Below, in pieces: positions 18,584-27,282 of a stretch of 64,000 nucleotides of DNA. Position 1 is the stretch's first letter. Every line of letters starts with the position of its first letter. The notes below the pieces were generated by a model that ran no database searches, had not been told where the DNA came from, and saw only the letters and a list, made by a program, of their open reading frames with translations. Source of the stretch: Halomonas salinarum (GTDB taxonomy: Bacteria > Pseudomonadota > Gammaproteobacteria > Pseudomonadales > Halomonadaceae); NCBI RefSeq assembly GCF_012062845.1, contig NZ_WWNB01000014.1:28104-92103 (forward strand), in the 5' to 3' direction. The position numbers and the translations under genes were made by a program.

Positions 18584-20273
18584 CACCACGGAGGCCGGAG
18601 GTGCGGACCGTGAGGCATCTCTCACCCCCAAACGATGGCTAAAGGAATTGGCCGACGGCGAGCGCCGTCGGCTGATGTTGGCGACCCTGGCGGGCCTTGT
18701 GGTCGGGCTCTGCACCATCGTGCAGATGTTGTTGCTGGCATTCATCATTGATCGACTATTGACCGGCGCCCCTGAGGCGCCGGTTGGCGTTTTTTTTGTG
18801 GCGCTGGTGGCGGTGCTAGTGCTTCGTGCCCTGGCGCAATGGTGGCAGGAAACCACTGCCCAGGCGGCAAGCCTGGCGATTCGTTCTCGTGCACGAGCAG
18901 TGTTGCTCGACCACCTGGCGGCGCTGGGCCCGGTGAAGCTGGCCTCTCGCCATTCTGCGGGTCTCGGCAGCCAGCTGGTTGAGCAGGTCGAGGCGCTGGA
19001 TGGTTATTTCGCCCGTTTCCTGCCTCAGTTGCGTCTGGCCACGGCACTGCCGTTGGTGATCCTTGCCATCGTGCTGGGGCTCGACTGGCTAGCGGCCGTG
19101 TTCCTGCTGTTGGCAGCACCACTGATTCCGCTGTTCATGGCCCTGGTCGGCATGGGCGCCCAGCGTCTCAACCAGGCGCAGTTTGCCGCCGTGACCCGGC
19201 TCTCGGGTCACTTTCTCGACCGGGTGCGAGGCATCACCACGCTGCAGCTTTTCGGCAGAACCGCCAGTGCCGCCGAGGACGTGTTCGGTGCCGCTGATGA
19301 CTATCGAGCTCGTAGCATGAGGACGTTGCGCATCGCCTTCCTGTCTTCCGCAGTGCTCGAATTCTTCGCCTCGGTGGCCATTGCGGTCATCGCCATCTAT
19401 GTGGGCTTTGGCTTACTAGGCTACATCGAGTACGGCCCTGCGCCATCGCTTTCGCTTTTCAGTGGCCTGACCATCCTGTTGCTGGCGCCAGAGTTCTTCC
19501 AGCCGCTGCGCAGCCTGTCACAGCATTACCATGATCGTGCCGCGGCTCTCGGGGCTGCCGAGGCGCTGGTGGGCATTCTCAATGAAACACCACCCGCGTC
19601 GGTCGAGACGCAGCCTGAAGGTGACGATTCGGTGGACACCCCCGTGCGGCTAACCGAGGTCTGCGTCGAGCATGTCGGCCGCGGCCAGGTATTGGGGCCG
19701 CTGTCACTCGAGGTATCACGTGGTGAAGTGATCGCCCTGGCGGGCCCCTCCGGTGCCGGCAAGTCGACCCTGTTGCAGCTGATCGCCGGATTTGTCGCGC
19801 CGGACCAAGGCCGCGTCGAGGTCATGGGCGAAGTACGGCCGGCCTGGATGGATCAGCGCCCGCTGGTGATCAAAGGCACGATAGCCGACAACCTGCGTCT
19901 TGCCGATACACATGCAAGCGATGACGCCATGCAGAAGGCGCTCAGTCGAGCCGGGTTGGCCGAGTTGTTGGCGCGGTTGCCAAAGGGGCTTGAAACACCA
20001 GTGGGAGAGCGCGGGGCCGGACTTTCCGGTGGCCAGGCGCAGCGCCTGGCGCTGGCGCGAATCTTCTTGAGTGATGCGCCGCTGGTGCTGCTCGATGAAC
20101 CCACTGCAAGCCTGGATGAAGGCAGCGAGGCCGAAGTGGCGGCATCCCTTGCCTGCCTCGCCGAGGAGGGGCGAACACTACTGATCGCGACTCACCACCC
20201 GGCCCTGATGGCGATAGCTGATCGGGTGATCAGCATCGAAGCGGGCCAAGTGGTCGAGGAGGCCAGCGCATGA
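18561..20273 (+). CDS. cydD: CydD, thiol reductant ABC exporter subunit
   Basis: A 570-aa half-transporter: six-helix transmembrane domain (about residues 35-320) and an ATPase domain with Walker A GPSGAGKST, signature LSGGQAQRLALARI and Walker B LVLLDEPTA. CydD with CydC exports cysteine and glutathione to the periplasm, where they are needed for bd oxidase assembly. The start is a GTG at 18561 overlapping the cydB stop by 23 bases; a second GTG at 18567 is equally possible. No ATG is available before the first membrane helix. It forms an ATGA overlap with cydC. Confidence 0.92.
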   Translation: MPVKAITDTTEAGGADREASLTPKRWLKELADGERRRLMLATLAGLVVGLCTIVQMLLLAFIIDRLLTGAPEAPVGVFFVALVAVLVLRALAQWWQETTAQAASLAIRSRARAVLLDHLAALGPVKLASRHSAGLGSQLVEQVEALDGYFARFLPQLRLATALPLVILAIVLGLDWLAAVFLLLAAPLIPLFMALVGMGAQRLNQAQFAAVTRLSGHFLDRVRGITTLQLFGRTASAAEDVFGAADDYRARSMRTLRIAFLSSAVLEFFASVAIAVIAIYVGFGLLGYIEYGPAPSLSLFSGLTILLLAPEFFQPLRSLSQHYHDRAAALGAAEALVGILNETPPASVETQPEGDDSVDTPVRLTEVCVEHVGRGQVLGPLSLEVSRGEVIALAGPSGAGKSTLLQLIAGFVAPDQGRVEVMGEVRPAWMDQRPLVIKGTIADNLRLADTHASDDAMQKALSRAGLAELLARLPKGLETPVGERGAGLSGGQAQRLALARIFLSDAPLVLLDEPTASLDEGSEAEVAASLACLAEEGRTLLIATHHPALMAIADRVISIEAGQVVEEASA

Positions 20274-22024
20274 GGCGCTGGCAACAGGCTATTGCACGAG
20301 GACGCCTATATGAGTCACCCGACATGAGCCCCTTGATAGGCGAGCTGCGTCCCTGGCTCAAGCTATTGGCACGGCGTCGGTCGCGTATGTTGCTGGGGGC
20401 GCTGCTTCTGGCGCTGACGGTGGGCGCGGCGATCGGCCTGCTGGCACTTTCCGGCTGGTTTATCACCGCTACCGCCCTGACCGGCGCACTGCTGGCTTCC
20501 GGTGTGGCGGCAAGCCTCGATGTCTACGCCCCTGGCGGGGGCATCCGCTTCTTCGCCGTGCTGCGTACCGTCGCACGCTATCTGGAGCGGGTCTATAACC
20601 ATGACAGTGTCCTGCGCCTGCTCGCCGAGCTGCGCAGTGGCATGTTCGCGGTGCTGGCCCGCCTCGATGCTCGGGCGCTGGGCAGCCGACGGGCTAGCGA
20701 ATGGCTCAATCGCCTGACCGCCGACATCGATACTCTGGACAGCCTGTATCTGCGCTTGCTCGCGCCACCCCTGGTCGCGCTGCTGGCGATCGCGCTGGTC
20801 AGTGGCCTATTGGGACTCTTCCATTTGCCGGCGGGCCTGGCGGTCGGCGCCCTGTTGCTGGCGCTCTGGACCTGGTTGGTGGTGGGACAGGCCTTCCTCG
20901 GCATGGCGGCCAGTACTCGACGCGTGGCAAGCCTCGATCACCTGCGAGGACGCATCCTCGAGACGCTGCAGGGCCTCGCCGAGCTCAAGAGCTATGCCAC
21001 CCTTGCGCATCATCGTGACCGTATCGATGAAGATCAGGCCGCGCTCTATGCCGATCAGTGGCAGTTGGGGCGGGTTGCGGCGCTGGGTAATGCCCTGGTC
21101 GGCCTGGGGGTTAGCCTTACGGCCGTGCTGGCCCTGTGGCTCGCGGCTGAGGCCTACCGTTCTGGGACGCTGTCCGGCCCCTTGATGGTGATGATGCCGC
21201 TCGCCGTGCTGGCCATGGGGGAGGCGCTGGGCGCATTGCCGGCCTCGTTCACGGCGCTGGGCGCGACCCGTGCGGCGGCGCGACGCCTCAATGAACTAGG
21301 CCACTCGAAAAGCGTGCTCAGCGAGCCTGAGGAGCCGGTCGTGCTGGATAAGCGGGCACCGACGCTGCGGCTTAGCCACGTTACCCTCCACTATCCCGGG
21401 GCCCTGACGCCTGCCCTGGACGGGCTCGATCTTACCTTGAAAGCCGGCGAGCGCCTGGCATTGTTGGGTGCCTCTGGCGCCGGCAAGTCCAGCGTGGCCG
21501 CGCTCCTGGTGCGTCTGCTTGACCCCGATCAGGGGGACGTTGAGCGGGATGGCATCGCACTCACCGGCATTTCGCTGAGTGATCTGCGTCGTCGCACGGC
21601 CTATCTCACCCAGCATAGCGAGATCTTTGATGACAGCCTGGCCGCCAACCTGCGGTTGGCCGACCCGAACGCCGATGACACGGCACTATGGCGTGTGCTC
21701 GAGATTGTGGAACTGGCCGAGTGGGCCGGTGCACTGACCCAGGGGCTAGAGACCCCGGTCGGTGAGGGGGGGCGGCAGCTTTCCGGCGGCCAGGCGCGTC
21801 GCCTGGTGCTGGCGCGAGTGCTGTTGCTGGACGCGCCGATGGTGATTCTCGATGAGCCCTTTTCGGGGCTTGATCGTGCGATGGCCACACGCATTGCCAG
21901 TCGTCTGGATACCTGGCTTGCGGGTCGCACGGTGCTCTATCTGGTGCATCAGCTTCGCCATGATGGCAGCGATCCGCCGGGTATCGGACGTTCGCTGACC
22001 CTGCGTGATGGGCGTCTTTCCTAG
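20270..22024 (+). CDS. cydC: CydC, thiol reductant ABC exporter subunit
   Basis: A 584-aa half-transporter partner of CydD. The transmembrane domain spans about residues 35-330, including the CydC-typical LSGWFITATALTG and the FFAVLRTVARYLERVYNHD helix. The ATPase has Walker A GASGAGKSS, signature LSGGQARRLVLARV and Walker B MVILDEPF. The start ATGA overlaps the cydD stop. An internal ATG at 20324 would remove 18 residues and is a possible alternative. It ends the cydABDC operon; no hairpin terminator is evident in the 149 bases before the next gene. Confidence 0.94.
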   Translation: MRRWQQAIARGRLYESPDMSPLIGELRPWLKLLARRRSRMLLGALLLALTVGAAIGLLALSGWFITATALTGALLASGVAASLDVYAPGGGIRFFAVLRTVARYLERVYNHDSVLRLLAELRSGMFAVLARLDARALGSRRASEWLNRLTADIDTLDSLYLRLLAPPLVALLAIALVSGLLGLFHLPAGLAVGALLLALWTWLVVGQAFLGMAASTRRVASLDHLRGRILETLQGLAELKSYATLAHHRDRIDEDQAALYADQWQLGRVAALGNALVGLGVSLTAVLALWLAAEAYRSGTLSGPLMVMMPLAVLAMGEALGALPASFTALGATRAAARRLNELGHSKSVLSEPEEPVVLDKRAPTLRLSHVTLHYPGALTPALDGLDLTLKAGERLALLGASGAGKSSVAALLVRLLDPDQGDVERDGIALTGISLSDLRRRTAYLTQHSEIFDDSLAANLRLADPNADDTALWRVLEIVELAEWAGALTQGLETPVGEGGRQLSGGQARRLVLARVLLLDAPMVILDEPFSGLDRAMATRIASRLDTWLAGRTVLYLVHQLRHDGSDPPGIGRSLTLRDGRLS

Positions 22025-22173
22025 CGCATGGCGATGAGCTGAACGCGGGGAGTGGTGTAACGTGCCCTGTGTCACCTGGCTTGTACAAAGGGTGCTTGCA
22101 GCGCTCGCTTGCAAAGCCTTTGCGCGGACGCGCGACTTGACTCACGATAGGCGGACATTCATTGGAGAGTGCC

Positions 22174-23172
22174 ATGCAAGACTTCCTGACCCGCCTGCCA
22201 AAGGCCGAGCTTCACCTGCATATTGAAGGTTCCCTGGAGCCCGAGCTGATGTTTGCTCTGGCCCAGCGCAATGGGGTGGCATTGCCCTATGCGTCGGTCG
22301 ATGAGGTGCGGGCTGCTTATGAGTTCGATGACCTGCCGTCATTTCTGACCCTTTATTATCAGGGGATGGCGGTACTGCGTACCGCCGAGGATTTCTTCGA
22401 TCTGGCCATGGACTATTTCCGACGCGCCCACGGCGAAGGTGTGGTGCACGTTGAGCTTTCCTTCGACCCTCAGGCACACCTGAGCCGTGGCATCAGGCTG
22501 GATGTTCAGGTGGAAGGCCTGACCCGTGCCATGCGCCTGGCCGAACGCGAACTTGATATCTCCACGGCGCTGATCATGAGCTTCCTGCGCGACCGCTCCG
22601 CCGAGGAGGCCATGGAAGTACTTGAACAGGCCGCCCCCTATTGGGAGTTGATCGACGCGGTGGGGCTTGATAGCGCCGAACTCGGCCATCCGCCGTCCAA
22701 GTTCGCCGAGGTGTTCGAGCGCGCCAAGTGGCTGGGCTTGCCAGGTGTCGCCCACGCGGGTGAGGAGGGGCCGCCCAGTTATATTCGTGAGGCCATGGAG
22801 GTGCTCGATGTCTGCCGTATTGATCATGGCGTGCGTTGTCTCGAGGACCCGGCGCTGGTGGCGGAGCTTGTCGAGCGACGCATACCGCTGACTGTGTGTC
22901 CGCTTTCCAACGTACGTCTCAAGGTTGTCGAGACGCTGGATGCGCATCCGTTACCAGCACTTCTCGAGGCAGGCCTGACACTGACGCTGAATTCGGATGA
23001 TCCGGCCTACTTCGGTGGCGGTATGCTCGACAACTTCCTTGCCTGTCAGCGTGCCTTTGGCTGGTCACGGCAAACCTTCGTGGACCTGGCCCGTAACGCC
23101 ATTGAGGCCGCCTTCATGAGCGAGGAGCGTCGCGATGTGCTCTTGACGCGACTGGTCGCCGAGACGAACTGA
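22174..23172 (+). CDS. Adenine deaminase (adenosine-deaminase family)
   Basis: A 332-aa amidohydrolase of the adenosine/adenine deaminase family. Metal and catalytic motifs are visible: ELHLHIEGSLEPE (HxH), HAGEEGP, RIDHGVRCLED and LTLNSDDPAYFGG. The overall form resembles the Pseudomonas PA0148 group, which deaminates adenine to hypoxanthine rather than adenosine, so adenine is the preferred guess. The ATG at 22174 has GGAG 7 bases upstream; a TTG at 22162 is less likely. It fits with the nearby guanine deaminase and xanthine dehydrogenase genes in purine breakdown. It lies 13 bases before an unknown membrane protein gene. Confidence 0.9.
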   Translation: MQDFLTRLPKAELHLHIEGSLEPELMFALAQRNGVALPYASVDEVRAAYEFDDLPSFLTLYYQGMAVLRTAEDFFDLAMDYFRRAHGEGVVHVELSFDPQAHLSRGIRLDVQVEGLTRAMRLAERELDISTALIMSFLRDRSAEEAMEVLEQAAPYWELIDAVGLDSAELGHPPSKFAEVFERAKWLGLPGVAHAGEEGPPSYIREAMEVLDVCRIDHGVRCLEDPALVAELVERRIPLTVCPLSNVRLKVVETLDAHPLPALLEAGLTLTLNSDDPAYFGGGMLDNFLACQRAFGWSRQTFVDLARNAIEAAFMSEERRDVLLTRLVAETN

Positions 23173-23185
23173 GGCTCATGCTGCC

Positions 23186-24094
23186 ATGACATTCGCTTCC
23201 CGCCTGGTCGCGTCTTTATCGCGTCGTACCCTGGCAAGCCTGGGTCTCGTGCTTCTGGCGCTGCTTGCCTGGTTACCGCTGCCCGAGGCGCTGGCGGCGA
23301 GCACTGTCGATGCGTCCCTGGCCAGTGCCTTCCAGAGCTTCGCCCTGGCCAAGGCGTTGAATGCGGTGATATCGGTGCTGCAGTCGGTGACCGGCGATGC
23401 GCTGCTGGTGCAGGTTCAGTTCGGTGAGGTGCTGGACCCGGCCAATGACATGGTCGAGCGCTTCTCCTGGGTCATGTTCGCCTCGACCGTGTCGCTGGCC
23501 TTCCAGAAGCTGTTATTGGGTATCGCCGGCAGTGTGCCGATCAAGACCCTGCTGTCGCTTAGCTGTCTGGGAATGGTGGCGGTTCTGCATGTCGGCACGT
23601 CACGCTGGCGGGCTATCGCCGGTCGGCTGGTGATCATTGCTGCCTTCCTGCGCTTCGCGGTCATTGCGGTGGCTCTAGCCAGTGCCGCCGTCGAAGCCCT
23701 TTATCTGTCAGACACCCGGCAGGCGCTCTATGCCGAACTCGAGCAAGACCAGGCGGTGCTCGAGCAGATTGCCGACGAGGCGGCCCCTGTCGATGCCGCG
23801 AGCGGCCATGATGACGAAAATACCGCCGAGCAAGGCTGGTGGCAGGGACTCAAGGAGCGGCTGGGTGATGGCGTGAAGGGGCGTGTGCAGGCCGCTATGG
23901 AGCGTTTCGATGCCATGACGCAGAACCTCGTCGAGCTGACCATGCTGTTCCTCGTCCAGACCATGCTGCTGCCGCTAGGCTTTCTCTATCTCAGTTATCG
24001 CGGCGCACGCCATCTTGCCCGCGGTATCAGACCCCGCCTGGAACACAACCACTACCGGCTTGATGACAGGTCGCATGATCTCAGCCAGTCATAG
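23186..24094 (+). CDS. Hypothetical membrane protein, 302 aa
   Basis: I do not recognise the family. It begins with a signal-like or anchor helix (about residues 14-36), then further hydrophobic segments near 92-110, 120-138, 148-170 and 250-272. A charged acidic soluble stretch (about 175-240) contains a short coiled-coil-like part. It follows the adenine deaminase gene by 13 bases and is probably cotranscribed. No transporter signature or catalytic motif is visible. A role linked to purine uptake is conceivable only by position. Confidence 0.7.
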   Translation: MTFASRLVASLSRRTLASLGLVLLALLAWLPLPEALAASTVDASLASAFQSFALAKALNAVISVLQSVTGDALLVQVQFGEVLDPANDMVERFSWVMFASTVSLAFQKLLLGIAGSVPIKTLLSLSCLGMVAVLHVGTSRWRAIAGRLVIIAAFLRFAVIAVALASAAVEALYLSDTRQALYAELEQDQAVLEQIADEAAPVDAASGHDDENTAEQGWWQGLKERLGDGVKGRVQAAMERFDAMTQNLVELTMLFLVQTMLLPLGFLYLSYRGARHLARGIRPRLEHNHYRLDDRSHDLSQS

Positions 24095-24243
24095 GCACTC
24101 GGACAGGCGCTGAGATGGAGGCTATGCACAGGAACCGGGGGACAGTAACCGAACAAGGACACTGAAATAGTGCCTGCGGGAGCTGTTATCCTTGCTCTTT
24201 CGGGCATGGCGTTCGAACAGTGCGACAAGGAGGTCGGGACTAC

Positions 24244-24861
24244 ATGATGCAGTGGCTCAATCAAAATGCGGGGGCGATCAGTGCGTTAACCGGCGTTTTG
24301 ACACTTCTGGTATGGCTCTTCTATGCGCAGTTACTCTACAACAGCTATATCCGTCAGCGTCGCCCGCGCATCCTCATCAACCGGGGCAGCGGCAAGCATC
24401 TTGATTCATTGTGCCTGATCAGCAATATGAGTGCCGAGGCGATCTTCGTTCAGCATATTTTTGCTGTGCTCGAGAGTGACGAGGGTGAGCAGCGACTCGA
24501 TATCGCTGACCAACAGCAAACCCGGGACGACGAACGGCAATATCGTAGTCATCAGGGACCCCTCGAGTCGGGAGACTTCCTGCATGTGGGCAGCTTCAAG
24601 GATATCTTGGCGCATTTCGCCGATCACTCCACGCCCAATGCCGAGGGTCAGGATGAGCCATCATTCGGATCGTATCGAGCCCTGGAGATTCGAGTCGTTG
24701 CCATCTATGGTTCCGAGGACAACCCGATCGGCGCCCGACGGCGTTTCCAGCTCGAGCCGGGGGATGATGCCTGTGGCATTTCGCCTGATGGACTGGATAC
24801 TCAGCGGCTCGCGAGCCGTGGCCAGCGCCACCTGATCAAACAGTGGATGCAGGAACACTAG
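24244..24861 (+). CDS. Hypothetical membrane-anchored protein, 205 aa
   Basis: A protein with one N-terminal membrane helix (about residues 10-32) followed by a cytoplasmic or periplasmic soluble domain of mixed alpha/beta character, rich in Asp and Gln. No family was recognised. The ATG at 24244 is preceded by AAGGAGG; upstream in-frame codons lack this. The gene's 3' end overlaps the convergent guanine deaminase gene by four bases. The pattern of one anchor plus a beta-rich domain is shared by several uncharacterised Halomonas and Pseudomonas proteins, but no function can be assigned. Confidence 0.65.
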   Translation: MMQWLNQNAGAISALTGVLTLLVWLFYAQLLYNSYIRQRRPRILINRGSGKHLDSLCLISNMSAEAIFVQHIFAVLESDEGEQRLDIADQQQTRDDERQYRSHQGPLESGDFLHVGSFKDILAHFADHSTPNAEGQDEPSFGSYRALEIRVVAIYGSEDNPIGARRRFQLEPGDDACGISPDGLDTQRLASRGQRHLIKQWMQEH

Positions 24862-26258
24862 CCGACGCACCCCTCGACATGGTGTGACAGGTTGCTTTCT
24901 CGTTGGTGCACGCATTCGCCACCTGCCCAGGTGGCGAAGACGCTGCGATCATCGCCGAGCATCATCAACGCGAACAGCTGTTCCCCGAGCGTGGCGTGAT
25001 CGGGGCGCCCCTCCTTGCCATTCCCGTCAGCTTGGCTGATGCGCGCCGTGCGCCGAGCCAGCAGCGGTGTAGCCGCCAGATCGAGCACCACGATATCGGC
25101 TTCCTGGCCAGGCTCGAGAGATCCGATGTGGTGATCGAGACGCAGGGCTCGGGCATTGCCCAATGTCAGACGGTAGAACCCCTGCCAGGCGGTTAGTGGC
25201 TGGCCGAGTAGCTGACCGACCTGATAGGCGGCTTTCAGAGTGGCGAAACCGGAGAGGTCGGTCCCCGCACCCACGTCGCTTGCCAGGCTGGTGACGAGCC
25301 CCGCCTCGCGGCAAGCCCGCCGATCGAGTAGCCCACTGCCAAGGAAGAGATTGGACGTGGGGCAGAAGGCGATATTGGCGCCGGCCCCGGCGAGTCGCTC
25401 GCGCATCGCCTGATCCAGATGAATCCCGTGGGCGAAGGTGCTCGTGGGTCCCACCAGCCCGAAGCGTTCGTAGACTGCCAGGTAGTCCTTGTCATTGGGG
25501 AAGAGCTCGGCGACCCAGGCAATTTCGCCGGGATTCTCGGCCAGGTGTGTCTGCAGGTGCAGGTCGGGTGCCGTGCGCAGGATAGCCCCCGTCGCGTCGA
25601 GCTGGGCCGCACTGGAGGTCGGTGCGAAGCGCGGGGTCAGCGAATAGCCGAGCCGATCCTTGCCATGCCAATCCGCAATCAGTCGTTCGCTGTCGGCCAC
25701 GCCGCTGGACACGCTGTCGGTCAGCGTTGCAGGGGCATTGCGATCCATCAGCACCTTGCCGGCCAGCATACGCAGCCCCCTGCGCCTTGCGGCAGCGAAG
25801 AAGGCGTCTACCGACTGAGGGTGCGAACTGCAGAATACCTGAGCGGTGGTCGTGCCGACCCGCAACTGCTCATTCAGAAACGCCTCGGCGACGGCCTCAC
25901 CGTGGGCGCGCTCGGCGAAGCGGCATTCCTCGGGGAAGGTGTAATCGTTGAGCCAGTCGAGCAGCTGGCGGCCATAAGAGGCCAGGATGTCGAGCTGAAC
26001 GTAGTGCACATGGCTGTCGATGAAGCCCGGCATCATTAACTTGCCGGTGTAGTCCACCACCTCGATTCTATCGGGCAGGTGGGGCGCGAGCTCGTGATAG
26101 TGGCCCACCGCACGAATCCTGCCATTCTCGAGCCATAGAGCACCGTCGCGAAGATAGGACAGGCTGCCCGGCGCAGGCCGGTCGTCTTCACCCGGATCAT
26201 CGAGAAAGCGCACCAGGGGGCCTCGCAGCACGCGCATGGTGGGGCGGGGGTCGGTCAT
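24858..26258 (-). CDS. guaD: Guanine deaminase
   Basis: A 466-aa amidohydrolase converting guanine to xanthine and ammonia. Zinc-site motifs are visible: PGFIDSHVHYVQLD (HxH), LQTHLAENPGEI, HGIHLD and SDVGAGTDLSG (metal Asp). The FCSSHPQS and RFAPTSS segments match guanine deaminases. Length is normal for the bacterial GuaD family. It lies 130 bases downstream of xdhC on the same strand, so it may be part of one catabolic transcript. Its product xanthine is the substrate of the neighbouring xanthine dehydrogenase. Confidence 0.95.
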   Translation of the reverse strand: MTDPRPTMRVLRGPLVRFLDDPGEDDRPAPGSLSYLRDGALWLENGRIRAVGHYHELAPHLPDRIEVVDYTGKLMMPGFIDSHVHYVQLDILASYGRQLLDWLNDYTFPEECRFAERAHGEAVAEAFLNEQLRVGTTTAQVFCSSHPQSVDAFFAAARRRGLRMLAGKVLMDRNAPATLTDSVSSGVADSERLIADWHGKDRLGYSLTPRFAPTSSAAQLDATGAILRTAPDLHLQTHLAENPGEIAWVAELFPNDKDYLAVYERFGLVGPTSTFAHGIHLDQAMRERLAGAGANIAFCPTSNLFLGSGLLDRRACREAGLVTSLASDVGAGTDLSGFATLKAAYQVGQLLGQPLTAWQGFYRLTLGNARALRLDHHIGSLEPGQEADIVVLDLAATPLLARRTARISQADGNGKEGRPDHATLGEQLFALMMLGDDRSVFATWAGGECVHQRESNLSHHVEGCVG

Positions 26259-26388
26259 GAAAGATCATCTCCAGCGGTAATCAGAGGCGTATTGCGCGGT
26301 AACCGATGAGCACCAGGTTGGTATGTCGCCACTATCCATCCTACGGATAGGGACTAGACCCTCGATTGGCAGCTCGCGGCGTTAGTGG

Positions 26389-27282
26389 CTAGTCATCTCG
26401 GCCAAAGACGTCGCGCAGCGAATCGGGCGTAATGCCACGGCGGTCAGTCTCGGCGGATAGATCGGGGCCAAGTGTCATCAGTTCGGCCACCACGGCGAGC
26501 GCGATCTCATAGGGACGCTTGCCGTTGGCGCCGTCAATCCCGATAGGGCAGCGCACGCGTTGAATAGCGCTTGGCTCATGACCGGCCTCGGCGAGACGGC
26601 GTTTGAAGCTTGCCCATTTGCTTGACGAGCCGATCAAGCCGATCGAAGACAAGTCGTCGCGCCTGAGCAGGGCATCGACCAGCGCCAGGTCCTCGCCATG
26701 ATCATGGGTCATCACCAGGGCATCGGCGCCGGCTGGCAGCGCGGCCACGGCGCTCGCCGCGCCCGCCTCTCCGTCTATCTGATGGAGTCGCAACCGTGGT
26801 AATGCCGACGCATCGACGGCCCAGGCCGGGAAGGGATCGTGGCGGCTGTCGAACCAGTCGAGGTGCCAAGGCAGCGGTGCCATCAGTCCCACCAGCGCCT
26901 GGCCGACGTGGCCGGCGCCGAACAGGGCGATATGACGCTCGGCTCCGCTGAAGGGCTCAATCAGTACATGCAGGTAACCGCCGCAACATTGCCCTGCGCG
27001 ACCGCCAAGCGGGAAGGCCTCGAGCGCGGGCGCTTTGTCGCCGCGTGCCAGGGCTGCCCGAGCGGCGGCGATCACCTGATACTCGAAGGTCCCACCGCCC
27101 AAGGTATCGAAGATGGCCTTCGACGTGATCACCATCTTGGTGCCGGGCTCTCGAGGCGTCGAGCCGGCCGCGCCGACCAGGGTGGCCAGCACATGGGGCT
27201 CGGCGTTTTCCTGCAAATGATGCAGGGCCGCGTGCCATGACGACTCAGGGGCTGGCACTGAGCGGTCATCAGGCGTTGGCAT
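26389..27282 (-). CDS. xdhC: Xanthine dehydrogenase accessory protein XdhC
   Basis: A 297-aa protein that in this family binds molybdenum cofactor, assists its sulfuration and inserts it into xanthine dehydrogenase. The N-terminal XdhC/CoxI part contains ATLVGAAGSTPREPGTKM and the QCCGG motif. The C-terminal Rossmann part contains the GAGHVGQAL nucleotide-binding turn and IGLIGSSSKWASFKRRL. The ATG at 27282 was chosen for its AGAGGA site at 9-base spacing; an ATG at 27291 is possible. The start overlaps the end of xdhB. Confidence 0.94.
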   Translation of the reverse strand: MPTPDDRSVPAPESSWHAALHHLQENAEPHVLATLVGAAGSTPREPGTKMVITSKAIFDTLGGGTFEYQVIAAARAALARGDKAPALEAFPLGGRAGQCCGGYLHVLIEPFSGAERHIALFGAGHVGQALVGLMAPLPWHLDWFDSRHDPFPAWAVDASALPRLRLHQIDGEAGAASAVAALPAGADALVMTHDHGEDLALVDALLRRDDLSSIGLIGSSSKWASFKRRLAEAGHEPSAIQRVRCPIGIDGANGKRPYEIALAVVAELMTLGPDLSAETDRRGITPDSLRDVFGRDD

